64,000 nucleotides of DNA from assembly GCA_937899835.1 (NCBI GenBank), contig CALCCE010000291.1, positions 25,964-89,963 on the forward strand. Direction: 5' to 3'. The notes under the pieces are model-generated. The model was not told the DNA's origin, did not search any database, and saw only the letters and a program-made list of their open reading frames with translations. Position numbers and translations under genes: made by a program. Positions 18,100 through 27,245 of the stretch are shown here, piece after piece. Source of the DNA: an uncultured Flavobacteriales bacterium. Its GTDB lineage: Bacteria; Bacteroidota; Bacteroidia; Flavobacteriales_G; Salibacteraceae. The first letter of the stretch is position 1. Every line of letters begins with the position of its first letter.

Positions 18100-18921
18100 A
18101 TGCGTATGTTTCGTTTTGTTTTATGTTTCGTTTGCCTTTTGCCGTCATTAGCGTTTGCTCAAGCTCCCTTGCGTATTGGTTTTATAGCAGCTGTAGGACC
18201 TTCTGTTCCGGCAAGTTCTGAAGGGAGCGATCTTTCTTATGGTTTCACTGCTTCTAATCCACCGATTACCTATGGCTCAGGAATACGATTGGCATGGGTA
18301 CCAGATCGAGGCTTGGGCTGGGCTACGGGTTTGGATTTTAATGTTCATTCCATGGACTTTCTGGCTGTAGAAGGCAATGAAACGGAGAAAGTGCTCCTTG
18401 GTAATGCCGATCGGTATGCCCTTCCATTGATGCTTCACTACCGAGTAGGTGGGGCCAATGGTAGATACTCCCTGCAATTAGGAAGTGGTTTCACCGCTGA
18501 ATACAATCGAATCTCAGAATCGACCTACATTGGAGGATTTAGATACGCTGATGATCGGCAGGGAAACTTATTGTCTATTACGGCTCCGGAAGCTTACCGG
18601 ATCTCAGCGGTCAATCCTATCAACAGTTCCTTCCGGGCAACGACCTCCTTATCGATTGACCTCAATCGAGGAGGGCGTATAGATTTAGGAGCGCTGCTCA
18701 ATCTGGGTTTGTTTCGACTGCACAAGGCCGAATACTACGACTTGGAGGCAGATGAAACGGCCACCATCGATTCAAACACCGATTTTGATACTTTTCTTGC
18801 GGTTCGTCAGATTAATCAACAATATGAAATCGTTTCGAGAGGCAACTACCTGCAATTTTTCATCAGGGCCTGGGTACCACAAAACTTCTACTCCAAAAAG
18901 AGAGGCGACAAATCTGAGTGA
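18100..18921 (+). CDS. Outer-membrane beta-barrel protein, paralogue 2
   Basis: The 273-residue protein has a clear signal peptide (MRMFRFVLCFVCLLPSLAFAQ) and then a barrel of the same plan as its neighbours: GLGWATGLDFNVHSM, ADRYALPLMLHYRVG, LQLGSGFTAEYN, RGGRIDLGALLNLGLF, and the closing strand LQFFIRAWVP. The shared motifs ALPLMLHYR and RGGRxxLGxLLxLG link it to paralogues 3 and 4. It probably shares a transcript with paralogue 1. Confidence 0.85.
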   Translation: MRMFRFVLCFVCLLPSLAFAQAPLRIGFIAAVGPSVPASSEGSDLSYGFTASNPPITYGSGIRLAWVPDRGLGWATGLDFNVHSMDFLAVEGNETEKVLLGNADRYALPLMLHYRVGGANGRYSLQLGSGFTAEYNRISESTYIGGFRYADDRQGNLLSITAPEAYRISAVNPINSSFRATTSLSIDLNRGGRIDLGALLNLGLFRLHKAEYYDLEADETATIDSNTDFDTFLAVRQINQQYEIVSRGNYLQFFIRAWVPQNFYSKKRGDKSE

Positions 18922-19005
18922 GCAAGCCAAAATGGCAATCGTTTTTCAGTTAAAAAAGCAAGCTTTTCCACCTTCTTTTCCTTCAATACTGCTTTTTAAA
19001 TCAAG

Positions 19006-19869
19006 ATGACCTCTATCTCTTTTGGTTTAAACCGATGGATATTTTTAGTCTCGTTGGGGCTTCTGCCATTTGGAAATTCTGCTACGGCTCAAGCTGATTT
19101 CAGGTTGGGCCTGTCGTTAGGCTTTGGTTCTACCAATCAAAAAGTAGAGGAAGTGGTAGGAAACAGTGGGGGCGATTTTAGCAAACAATTTTCTAATACG
19201 TTTTCCTTTAGCGCCTTGGCTTCCATGATTCCCGATACGGGTTTCGGTTGGTCTTCCGGCTTTGAATTGACCCACCAGGAAATGAAGTCTGGATACGGTG
19301 ATGTTGATCCTAATGCAGAAGCATCCCTTTTTCCTCGCAATGCAATTGTTCAAGTTACACGGTATGCTATTCCGCTTATGATGCATTACCGTAAGCCCAT
19401 TGGGCAAAAAGTCCCCGTTTCGATGCAAATAGGAACTGGCATGTCCCTTGATTTCTACGAACCTTATTCAGGCTATTTTGCCTACACTAGCCCCTATGAA
19501 ACCGGAGCTTCACGGCTTGATGCTGTTATTTATCAAGAATACCGGGTTCCCAACGCTGTTTCGGGCTCTGCCCGTCTGGAAGCCAGCTTGGGATATGAAT
19601 TCTCTCGTGGCGGAAGAGCAGAGCTAGGTGGCCTTCTCTCATTGGGCTTGCGCAAGATTTACGAAGGTGAATTTTATCTTTTTGAAGATGCAGAGGCGGC
19701 ATATTTCCCTTTAAAACGAGGGGTTGATTTCAATGAAATCGTGACCAATGAAGCACCAGTAGATCATTATAAATACCGCTCCAAAGGCTCTTTCGGAGTA
19801 GTATACCTCAGGTATTGGTTGCCGAATATCGTTTTTCCCTTTGGTGCCAAACAACAAATAAAGGATTGA
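19006..19869 (+). CDS. Outer-membrane beta-barrel protein, paralogue 3
   Basis: The 287-residue protein has a signal peptide ending near NSATAQ. Its motifs GFGWSSGFELTHQEMKSGYG, TRYAIPLMMHYRKPIGQKV, SRGGRAELGGLLSLGLRKIY and YLRYWLPNIVFPF match paralogue 4 closely throughout, so these two come from a recent duplication. Predicted: a small barrel in the outer membrane. No ligand or partner is evident. Confidence 0.85.
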   Translation: MTSISFGLNRWIFLVSLGLLPFGNSATAQADFRLGLSLGFGSTNQKVEEVVGNSGGDFSKQFSNTFSFSALASMIPDTGFGWSSGFELTHQEMKSGYGDVDPNAEASLFPRNAIVQVTRYAIPLMMHYRKPIGQKVPVSMQIGTGMSLDFYEPYSGYFAYTSPYETGASRLDAVIYQEYRVPNAVSGSARLEASLGYEFSRGGRAELGGLLSLGLRKIYEGEFYLFEDAEAAYFPLKRGVDFNEIVTNEAPVDHYKYRSKGSFGVVYLRYWLPNIVFPFGAKQQIKD

Positions 19870-20125
19870 ATCAGCAAATGTTTTCCTGTTGGGATGGTTG
19901 CATGGTTTCATGGCAACCGGACCGCCTCTCTCAGTTTTACAAGGTGATGAATACATTCGACCGTGCTCGTTTTGGAAATAACTATTGGTAAGGGTAAACT
20001 CGAAAGAGTTTCGGTCTTATAAACAATTGGATAACTTCCTATAAAGCAGGCAACACTTGCCTGACTTTCCTGTCTATAACTATAGAAGGTTTTCTACTAT
20101 CTTTAATTTGAAATCTCCAGGCACT

Positions 20126-21004
20126 ATGAATCTCCCGCGCATCTCCATTCGGCTTCTAACGTTAGTCACTGCTTTCGCCTTGTGCCTGTTTCCATTTGAT
20201 GCTACCGTATTGGCACAAAGCAACCTCCAATTCGGACTGTCGGCAGGATTTGGCTCTACCCGCCAATCGATTAATGAAGTGGTGGCAACCAGTGGGGATA
20301 ATTTTGGGAACCGTTTTTCATCTACCCTCCCTTTGGGCATATATGCCTCCATGATCCCTTATAAAGGACTGGGTTGGTCTTCCGGGTTCGAATTGACTTA
20401 TCAGGAAATGCGGGCGGGATACGGTGACCGTATCAACAACAATCCTGATGGAGGTGTACTGTTGACGCCCCGTAATGCGGTGGAGAGCATTACGCGTTAT
20501 TCCATTCCGCTGATGTTGCATTATCGAAAGCCTGTTTCCCAATTGGCACCTATCTCAGCACAAATTGGCGCTGGCTTTGCTCTTGACTTCTATGATTCTT
20601 ATTCCGGTTATTCGGCCACAGGCCAATCCATCGATTCCGGAACGGTGCAACTGGATGAAGCAGTATACAACAACTACAACATTCCTCACACCGTATCGGG
20701 TTCTTTTCGTGTGGAAGCCAATCTTGGGTATGATTTTACCCGTGGCGGTAGGTTAGAGCTGGGAGCTTTATTTTCCTTCGGACTTCGGAATATCTACGAG
20801 GGAGACTTCTATTATTTTGAAAATGTGGAGGCTCCTGCTGATCCGCAAGGTTTGCTAATCGATTTTGAAGAATTGGTGAACCGTGAACAGCCGGTAGACC
20901 ATTACTCTTACACTTCGCGCGGTTCTTACGGCGTATTGTATATGCGGTATTGGTTACCTCACCTGATTTTTCCCTTTACCAAAAAAGGCAGGAAAACGGA
21001 ATAA
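20126..21004 (+). CDS. Outer-membrane beta-barrel protein, paralogue 4
   Basis: The 292-residue protein starts at MNLPRISIRLLTLVT, with a signal peptide ending near ATVLAQ; the longer frame from 20057 uses a TTG and lacks a signal-like start. Motifs mirror paralogue 3: LGWSSGFELTYQEMRAGYGD, TRYSIPLMLHYRKPVSQLA, TRGGRLELGALFSFGLRNIY and the end strand YMRYWLPHLIFPF. The 256-base gap before it suggests its own promoter. Confidence 0.85.
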   Translation: MNLPRISIRLLTLVTAFALCLFPFDATVLAQSNLQFGLSAGFGSTRQSINEVVATSGDNFGNRFSSTLPLGIYASMIPYKGLGWSSGFELTYQEMRAGYGDRINNNPDGGVLLTPRNAVESITRYSIPLMLHYRKPVSQLAPISAQIGAGFALDFYDSYSGYSATGQSIDSGTVQLDEAVYNNYNIPHTVSGSFRVEANLGYDFTRGGRLELGALFSFGLRNIYEGDFYYFENVEAPADPQGLLIDFEELVNREQPVDHYSYTSRGSYGVLYMRYWLPHLIFPFTKKGRKTE

Positions 21005-21110
21005 GTAGAAAAAATCCATTTTTCTTTATGGAAAAGGTGGTTTTGGGGACCTAAGAAATAATAAACGACCGGTTTAAAACCCAACTTCCCGGTTCCCCAA
21101 TTTCTGCCAC

Positions 21111-21428
21111 ATGTACCAACCCTTGTATCGCCCTGCGAGCGAACAATCGCAGCGTTCCGACATCTTTGTGACCCAACGCCCCAAGCAATTGCTTTTCGAT
21201 CTTTGGATTTATTGTCCCCAAAAGCAAGCCGTAAGTGTTAAGGTAGTGAGCCGCAAAGGTGATGTTTATTTTGGCTTACAGCTCGATGCTTTTCAAGGAA
21301 GCTTAGAGCGGATGCTGGACCTCACTTCACTGCCGGAAGGCATCTACATGATACAGGTTATTTTCAAGGGCAAGACCTTTTATAAACGCCTTGCGGTTCC
21401 TGCTAAAAGCAGCCTTAGAGCTTTGTAA
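21111..21428 (+). CDS. Small protein resembling an isolated T9SS sorting domain
   Basis: The 105-residue protein has no signal peptide. Residues about 28-97 follow the type A T9SS C-terminal domain pattern: a VSVKVVSRKGDVYF strand pair, then SLERMLDLTSLPEGIYMIQV, then KTFYKRLAV, close in plan to the C-termini encoded at 41930 and 46605. The usual PNPxxG at the domain start is absent. It could be a small stand-alone beta-sandwich, a remnant of a larger gene, or a real cytoplasmic protein. Its 3' end overlaps the convergent T9SS gene by 14 bases. Confidence 0.6.
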   Translation: MYQPLYRPASEQSQRSDIFVTQRPKQLLFDLWIYCPQKQAVSVKVVSRKGDVYFGLQLDAFQGSLERMLDLTSLPEGIYMIQVIFKGKTFYKRLAVPAKSSLRAL

Positions 21429-23994
21429 GAGGAAGAATAGCCCTTCGGGACCCTGCAGTTAGTTCTATCCAGTAACTCCCAGAAGATAAGTACTCTATCG
21501 AAAGGCCTTCATTTTCGGGTAAAAGCATCCCACGGCCTACTTCAACGCCCCGCAGGTCAACGATTCTCCAATGCAGGTTTTGCGCTTGATCTGATACTAT
21601 TGCTACTTTTCCATAACTGGGATTGGGGAATACCCGAATGCCTGGAATTGTTTTCCAGGAAGCAATGCCTACTGAGCTACCCACTGTATCACTAAAAGCC
21701 ATTTCACAACCGTTTTGATCGGTTGCTACTCCGCTATAGTTGCCCGGAGTTAGCAGGTTGAAAGTGGAATTAGATTGTGTACCAATGCCACTCACGGTAT
21801 ACGAAAAGGGGGGAGTGCCTCCACTGGCTTGTACAGTAAGGGAGCCATTGCCAGTTCCATTATCGGGAGTGGTGTTGGTTGTTACCTGAATGAGGGGTGG
21901 CTCAGGCAGCACAAAATCAAGTGTGTCGTTACAGCCTTGGGTATCTGCTACAATCACTTGGTAGTTTCCTCCCGATAAATTGAGGAAAAAATCATTGGCT
22001 TGAAAAGGACTGCCGTTCAAGCTATAACTGAATGGACCATTGCTACCGGAAGCCTGTATGGCAATGGCTCCGGTACTGTCTCCGTGGCAATCGATGGCTT
22101 GTTGGGTGATGTTGTCAATTTCAGGACTTCCCAGGTTGGGCAATTGAAGCAAAGAGTCGTAGGTACAGCCCAAAGCATCTTCCACCAAAATAAACTGACT
22201 ACCCGAATTGAGACCGGTAAAAGTATTGTTGGTACTAAGGCTGACCCCCGTTGCACCGTACAGATAGGGCGGCACTCCTCCCGCGGCTTGTACGACTACA
22301 TCGTGTAGATCGCTGCACGCGGTGCTGGTAATGTTTGCAGTAGTGGACATTGACGGAAAAACCCACAATTCGAAGCTTTCGATTTTCACACATCCACTAC
22401 CGTTGGAGATGGTAACGCTCACTTCTTGGGTTCCCGATTGATTGAAAAAAGCACCGGTGGCGAATCCAAAAGGCGAGTTCACCTGCGACATGGGCTCCCA
22501 CAAAATACTGTAGGTGCCGGGAGAGGTAGGTACTGCCGATAGCTGCGCAGTGTCTCCTAAACACAGGGAATCGATGTCTTGGCTGGTCATGTAAGTGAAG
22601 TTACCGCCCACATTGATGGTAACTGTATCCAGGTTGTCAGTTGGAAGATTACTACTAACCAGGTACGTGGTAGTGGTGGCAGGAGTAGCGATGGGGTTGG
22701 CGCAAGGGTTGCAACTGAAATTCGTACCGATCAAGATCGGATCGCCAGAAATTACCGACCAATTGAAAACGGTACCTCCTTGCGTGGCTAAAATGACGGT
22801 ATCGCCAGTGCACACCGTGGGATCGGCAATAGTGTAAGTGCCATCGTTTACTTTGATACGAACCACTTTGTTGATTCTACTGATCACCGGGCATGGATTG
22901 TCTTCTAACTGAAAATTCAAATAGTACCATCCAGCGGGCAACGTAGAGGCCCACCAGTTGACGGAAACGGTAAGTGGATTTTGGCCACTCACGGTAAAAC
23001 TGGCTCCCGGCAAAATGGAGTTGAGGTTGGTAGTGAGTGCCAATACATCGCCCGAATTGGCATCGTCGAACGTTAGGTCGAACGCCAAAGTATCGCCAGT
23101 GAGCAATTCTATCGACATGGAATCCAAGAGGGTATTTCCTGGACCTACATTGGTGACTCCACCGTTGATCAGTTGGGGAGATTGATTGCCACAAAAGTTT
23201 AAAGTGATGGGGAAATCACGTTTTACCTGGCCCAACCAAACCCCGTTGCGGTATTCGTCTACCGTAATCACGATTACAAAACTACCTCCTTGAGTAGTGT
23301 TGAAATCGAGTTGGCCCGTGTTGGGATTGATGGTGAGGGTAGGCATCGGTGCCGGGCCAGTAAAACCTGTGTTGTAGGGGGCAAGGCCGTTGATGCTTCC
23401 CAAAGCAGTATCCAGAGAAAACACCAGACTATCACCGTCGGGGTCACTGGCTGCCACATTGAAGGATTGAGGCTGGCTGGAACATAAATTGGGAATGGGA
23501 TTGCCGTGGAACACCGGGCTTTGATTGCAAACACCGGCTCCGGTATTGATTTGTGCATCGAAAACCAAGGCTGGAGTACCTGATAGGTTGAGGGTAGTTG
23601 CCCGGCAACATTCTAAGAAAGCCACCCGCCATTGACTGCAAATCGGGGTAAGCACTGCAATGCCAGTGTAGGTATGCACCGTAAACGCGGGAAAAGTCAT
23701 GCAATCTACAGGAATCGTAGAACAGAGCTGTGCGATAGTATCTCCGTTGACATTGGCAGTGCTAACGGTTTGGGTGAAAGCGGCTCCACAGGAGCTGGTC
23801 CATTCCAAGGTTCGGGTAGTGGCAGGAAGGGGAGCGCTACAATCCCTTGTGAACTGCAGGGTGATCAAAAAAGAATCCTGTCCAACGCATTCGTAAGCAA
23901 TGTTGCCCCCAGGTATGTGAACGGCTTTCACTGGTGCGAAGCTGAACAGGCCTATCAGCAAGGTCAACAGCAACAGTAAAGGATAAATTTTCAT
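21415..23994 (-). CDS. T9SS-secreted protein with SprB-type repeats
   Basis: The protein has 859 residues from ATG 23994, where the signal peptide MKIYPLLLLLTLLIGLFSF begins. The N-terminal half has Cys-rich beta-sandwich-like segments (VHIPGGNIAYECVGQDSF; AASDPDGDSLVFSLD, a cadherin/Ig-like motif). Then come at least three SprB-like repeats of the form AxGGxPPxxY...LxxGxxxVxVxDxxGC (near residues 570-780). The end is a type A sorting domain: IRVFPNPSYGKVAIVSD ... YLSSGSYWIELT. It should be exported by Sec, crossed over the outer membrane by T9SS and attached to the surface. A role in adhesion or gliding is plausible but not shown. Confidence 0.92.
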   Translation of the reverse strand: MKIYPLLLLLTLLIGLFSFAPVKAVHIPGGNIAYECVGQDSFLITLQFTRDCSAPLPATTRTLEWTSSCGAAFTQTVSTANVNGDTIAQLCSTIPVDCMTFPAFTVHTYTGIAVLTPICSQWRVAFLECCRATTLNLSGTPALVFDAQINTGAGVCNQSPVFHGNPIPNLCSSQPQSFNVAASDPDGDSLVFSLDTALGSINGLAPYNTGFTGPAPMPTLTINPNTGQLDFNTTQGGSFVIVITVDEYRNGVWLGQVKRDFPITLNFCGNQSPQLINGGVTNVGPGNTLLDSMSIELLTGDTLAFDLTFDDANSGDVLALTTNLNSILPGASFTVSGQNPLTVSVNWWASTLPAGWYYLNFQLEDNPCPVISRINKVVRIKVNDGTYTIADPTVCTGDTVILATQGGTVFNWSVISGDPILIGTNFSCNPCANPIATPATTTTYLVSSNLPTDNLDTVTINVGGNFTYMTSQDIDSLCLGDTAQLSAVPTSPGTYSILWEPMSQVNSPFGFATGAFFNQSGTQEVSVTISNGSGCVKIESFELWVFPSMSTTANITSTACSDLHDVVVQAAGGVPPYLYGATGVSLSTNNTFTGLNSGSQFILVEDALGCTYDSLLQLPNLGSPEIDNITQQAIDCHGDSTGAIAIQASGSNGPFSYSLNGSPFQANDFFLNLSGGNYQVIVADTQGCNDTLDFVLPEPPLIQVTTNTTPDNGTGNGSLTVQASGGTPPFSYTVSGIGTQSNSTFNLLTPGNYSGVATDQNGCEMAFSDTVGSSVGIASWKTIPGIRVFPNPSYGKVAIVSDQAQNLHWRIVDLRGVEVGRGMLLPENEGLSIEYLSSGSYWIELTAGSRRAILPLTKL

Positions 23995-24146
23995 AGAAAA
24001 AGCGTTAGAACTCCGAAGTGATCTTTTAACAGAAACGGACAGGCAATAGTTGTACAAATGGTTAAGGTATTGAAAATGAAAATTTTGAACCTCAATTTGC
24101 AGGAAAATCCTTCTTTGGTTCGGTTAAACCCAATGATCTTTTCTGT

Positions 24147-24154
24147 TACTTTTG
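24147..24154 (+). promoter_or_regulatory. Candidate -7 element for the SGNH hydrolase gene
   Basis: TACTTTTG matches TAnnTTTG and lies about 50 bases before ATG 24206, in the space between divergent genes. No well-spaced -33 TTTG is seen. Confidence 0.45.
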
Positions 24155-24205
24155 ATTTGAATTCAGTTGAATCTTGTTCATTTACCACCCATTTTTCGCC
24201 AGGTC

Positions 24206-25414
24206 ATGAGTCGTAATCCAAGGAAATCTAAAGCCAAGAAGCCCAAACGCAAAGGGCTGAACATTGTGTTGTACATTCTCGGCTTATTGGTGTTTCAGGA
24301 GCTTATTTTTAGGTGGCTTTTTCCTTTGCCCGATTTGGCCAACTTCAACCGGGTAGAATTTCAGGCTACGGGTAACATGCAGCCTACTTCGGCTAACTAC
24401 GTGCGAAAAGTAGACATGCACTGGCGGTCTACGCCAGATACGAATGCTACCTTTCATTACCTCATGAACGCTTATGGATTTCGCGATAAGGATTGGGATT
24501 TGGAGAAATCGTCCGGCACCGATCGAATCATGTTTATCGGCGATAGTTTTGTGGAAGGCATGATGGTAGAAGAGGAGAAAAACATTCCCAGCACCTTTGA
24601 GGCTTTGGCTACCGCCGATGGGCGTTCGGTTGAAACCATGAACCTGGGCATGATGGGTGTAGGCGTACCGCACTACAAAAGTTTGATGTACAATGCACTG
24701 CCTAAGTTCAACCCCGATGAGGTGATCTTAGTATTGTACGCCAATGATGTAGCGATTGATAACGAAACTGGTATTCGGGGCATCAAATTTACCAGCTATT
24801 CCTCCACCCGGCCCCGACTTTTGGAATTGTTCGATATGGCGGGCAGAAAAGAGCCCCTGCCATTTCGGTGGCACATCCGGGAAGATAGTTTTTACAAGCC
24901 GGTGCCAAGCCCACAAAATCCCTGGACAACCAACGAGCAAGAATACCGGCAATATGTGACCCCTCAAATCGCAGAGGCCATGAAAGCGGCTGACTTCAAC
25001 TATTTTCGAATCAATTGGGTACAGCAAGAGCAAAACTACCTCCGAGCCAAAGTAGATTTGGGCAAAGACCTTGGTATCTTTAAAAAGCTGGCCGACCAAA
25101 ACAACACTCCACTTCGCATCGTCTACATTCCTTCACGGCATCAGGTCACCAATTATTACTACCAGTTTGAACGCAAGTGTTGCTTAACATGTCCTGGTAT
25201 GATCGACATGACCGGCCCTGAATATCAGGTACATGCCGCTATGTTGGCGCAGCGTTGTCAACAGCTGGGATTGCCTTTTCTGGACCTTACTCCACTGGTA
25301 AAATCTGCTGAAGATACAGAAAACCACCTCTATTGGGATTATGACGATCACATGCGCGGAAAAGGTTACCAAATGATGGCCCGCGAGATCTATCGTTGGG
25401 CAGCAGAAAAATAA
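24206..25414 (+). CDS. Membrane-anchored SGNH/GDSL hydrolase-like protein
   Basis: The 402-residue protein has a very basic N-terminus (RNPRKSKAKKPKRK), one membrane helix at about residues 19-38, and then a periplasmic or external SGNH domain. The nucleophile block is IMFIGDSFVEGM with Ser114, and the C-terminal Asp/His block is WDYDDHMRGKGY near residues 378-386. An Asn/Gly-containing middle block (GMMGVGVPHYKS) fits the oxyanion hole. Such proteins are esterases or acyl transferases acting on glycans or lipids. The longer frame from TTG 24167 is rejected for ATG 24206. No operon partner is nearby. Confidence 0.85.
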   Translation: MSRNPRKSKAKKPKRKGLNIVLYILGLLVFQELIFRWLFPLPDLANFNRVEFQATGNMQPTSANYVRKVDMHWRSTPDTNATFHYLMNAYGFRDKDWDLEKSSGTDRIMFIGDSFVEGMMVEEEKNIPSTFEALATADGRSVETMNLGMMGVGVPHYKSLMYNALPKFNPDEVILVLYANDVAIDNETGIRGIKFTSYSSTRPRLLELFDMAGRKEPLPFRWHIREDSFYKPVPSPQNPWTTNEQEYRQYVTPQIAEAMKAADFNYFRINWVQQEQNYLRAKVDLGKDLGIFKKLADQNNTPLRIVYIPSRHQVTNYYYQFERKCCLTCPGMIDMTGPEYQVHAAMLAQRCQQLGLPFLDLTPLVKSAEDTENHLYWDYDDHMRGKGYQMMAREIYRWAAEK

Positions 25415-25766
25415 TTTTTCACTTCAGGCAGCACTTTGTTCGAATGCGCGGTCTTACTAACGACAACGCATTTATAGGATGACTGCACCCGAAAAAAATT
25501 TACCAAGCTCTTTACAGGCACTTACCTCTTTTTTGCCTGTAAGTAGCACTCCAGATAATACACATGTGTCTGCTAACCGATTAAGAAGGATATTGTCCTT
25601 CCAAGGAACCCGACCCAATGTTCGGCAGCGAAAACGGCACATGTGGCAATTAGGTTGATCAGCAATCAGATTAAGGTTAAAGCAACATAGCAGATTTACC
25701 TAGACTACAAAAAAAGGCCGGTTTCCCACAGGAAACCGGCCTTTTTTGATAGATAACAAATAGGTA
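25415..25766. other. Intergenic region with bidirectional terminator
   Basis: The 352 bases between two convergent genes contain no supported open frame. A strong hairpin lies at the right end (listed separately). I see nothing else. Confidence 0.6.
25710..25747. terminator. Strong bidirectional terminator
   Basis: A perfect 17-bp stem (A-run plus GGCCGGTTTCC pairing with GGAAACCGGCC plus T-run) closes on a 4-base CACA loop. It serves the convergent SGNH gene (+) and the secreted-protein operon (-). Confidence 0.93.
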
Positions 25767-26240
25767 TCAGTTGTCGAGGTACAATTCGTACTCTGTTTTT
25801 TTGCGTTTGAAACCCAACACACATACTGCGCAGCCTTCTTTCCCGTCAAGAAAACTCACTTCCACATAATACTGCCCGGAGGCCTTACACGTGTAGTCCA
25901 CTACGTCATATACTTTACCAGTAGATTGACTGTAGTTGGTCATGATCATCACGTTTTGCGTGTTGTAGATTTTAAAAACCAATTGACCATCAAATTCTTG
26001 TGCATTGGCAGAAATGAAACGGTATTTCATTCCCTTGTTCAAGATCACCGAATACTTGTGGCTGTAGGGTAATTTTCCTTTTTTCGATTTCTTCATCCGG
26101 ACCTTAATGTCCTTGATGTAGGTGAAATCGTCCAGCAACTCGGCAGACACACCGATAAGCTGATCGTTACATTGAGCTGCTGCATAGCGCGTTGGCAGCC
26201 AAAGTAACACTGCTATCAAGAGCAATAACCTAACTTTCAT
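25767..26240 (-). CDS. Small secreted protein, function unknown
   Basis: The 157-residue protein has a signal peptide (MKVRLLLLIAVLLWLP, cleavage near AAAQ). The mature part is beta-rich with a Lys-rich stretch (VRMKKSKKGKLPYSHKYS) and several Cys (Cys25 in AQCND and later CKASG, EGCAVCVL), which could form disulfides in the periplasm. The stretch GMKYRFISANAQEFDGQLVFKIY resembles jelly-roll-like modules, but I do not recognise a family. It begins three bases after the lipoprotein gene, so the two are likely co-transcribed. Confidence 0.78.
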   Translation of the reverse strand: MKVRLLLLIAVLLWLPTRYAAAQCNDQLIGVSAELLDDFTYIKDIKVRMKKSKKGKLPYSHKYSVILNKGMKYRFISANAQEFDGQLVFKIYNTQNVMIMTNYSQSTGKVYDVVDYTCKASGQYYVEVSFLDGKEGCAVCVLGFKRKKTEYELYLDN

Positions 26241-26243
26241 TCC

Positions 26244-27146
26244 TTAAATAATTTGCGACCGAATCTCATTCAAGAGATTGGTAATGTTGTTGAACGTTTC
26301 GTCTGTCATTTCAATGGTGCTGGTGGAATTGTCTTCCAATACCAGCACCCCGTCAATTTCAACGGGCTCTGGTTCTGCGTAGGTGTAGGTGATGGTCACT
26401 TGATCGAACTGCGCTTTGAGGTTGTTAAGCTTTGCGATTAGTTTGGTCATGTTCTTGTCTTGCTCGTAAGCCGAAAGAATCAGAATCAGATTATCCAGCG
26501 TTACTTTCTGTTCACCGATTCGCTCTACGATGTCTTGATTGCCACTTTGTTTGGCCACCTGCGATGCAATGTACACGCCTTCTAACCAGGTTCCGGTAAG
26601 AATTAGTGCGCTAATGTTGCCACGATTGTTTTGCCGCAGGTAATCGTCCATCTGGTTAAAACCAGTGGTAGTGATGTACAACAACGAATCGATATTTTGA
26701 CTGGAAGAAGCCAGACGCTTTAAAATGTTGAAATCGAAGAATTGCCCTACTTTCAGGTCGTCGGCGAGTCCTTTTACAGCGCCTATGTAACTGATGCTGG
26801 AAACCGTTTTCTCATAGATGTTCATGTAGCCGAGATCTGCACCATAAACACCCAAATTCAACGCCTTTTTGTGGTTGTTGACATAGTTTTTAGAGTTTTC
26901 GGTGTTGTTGAGCATTTTGTCAGAAAACTCGGCTCCGGAGGATCGGATCATTTCAGTCATCTCCAGTGGAGAAGGGATAGAGTAAATCAAATCTTCAATA
27001 CTCTCCTTAGAAACTTTGGGTTTTACCTCGGCTTCTTTCTTGAAGTCTTCGCCGAGTTCCTCGTCAATACTTTTCTGGTCGCCTGAAGAGCATGCATAGC
27101 CCATCATTATAATGGCCATCAGGTATAGTATGTGTCTTTTCATCAT
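26244..27146 (-). CDS. Predicted lipoprotein, function unknown
   Basis: The protein has 300 residues from ATG 27146 (MMKRHILYLMAIIMMGYAC), with lipobox Cys19 followed by SSGDQKS. The rest is largely helical: an acidic/basic linker, then segments KALNLGVYGADLGYMNIYEKT and GNISALILTGTWLEGVYIAS typical of a Bacteroidota-wide lipoprotein family without known function. The longest frame starts at TTG 27182 and is less likely. The transporter gene ends 99 bases upstream on the same strand, so this could be one transcription unit. Confidence 0.8.
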   Translation of the reverse strand: MMKRHILYLMAIIMMGYACSSGDQKSIDEELGEDFKKEAEVKPKVSKESIEDLIYSIPSPLEMTEMIRSSGAEFSDKMLNNTENSKNYVNNHKKALNLGVYGADLGYMNIYEKTVSSISYIGAVKGLADDLKVGQFFDFNILKRLASSSQNIDSLLYITTTGFNQMDDYLRQNNRGNISALILTGTWLEGVYIASQVAKQSGNQDIVERIGEQKVTLDNLILILSAYEQDKNMTKLIAKLNNLKAQFDQVTITYTYAEPEPVEIDGVLVLEDNSTSTIEMTDETFNNITNLLNEIRSQII

Positions 27147-27245
27147 TTTTTGGTGTTGTAGATTGATAATCTTCTTTTCCAAAAGGGGGTAGGGTCCCTC
27201 CTACGTGAATTGTCTCAATAGGTTCTCCTTTTTTTGGAAATCCGG

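Noticed and set aside
19896..19918. Imperfect hairpin GGTTGCATG/CATGGCAACC after the third barrel gene
   Set aside because: It has a bulge and no T-run, so I do not call it a terminator.
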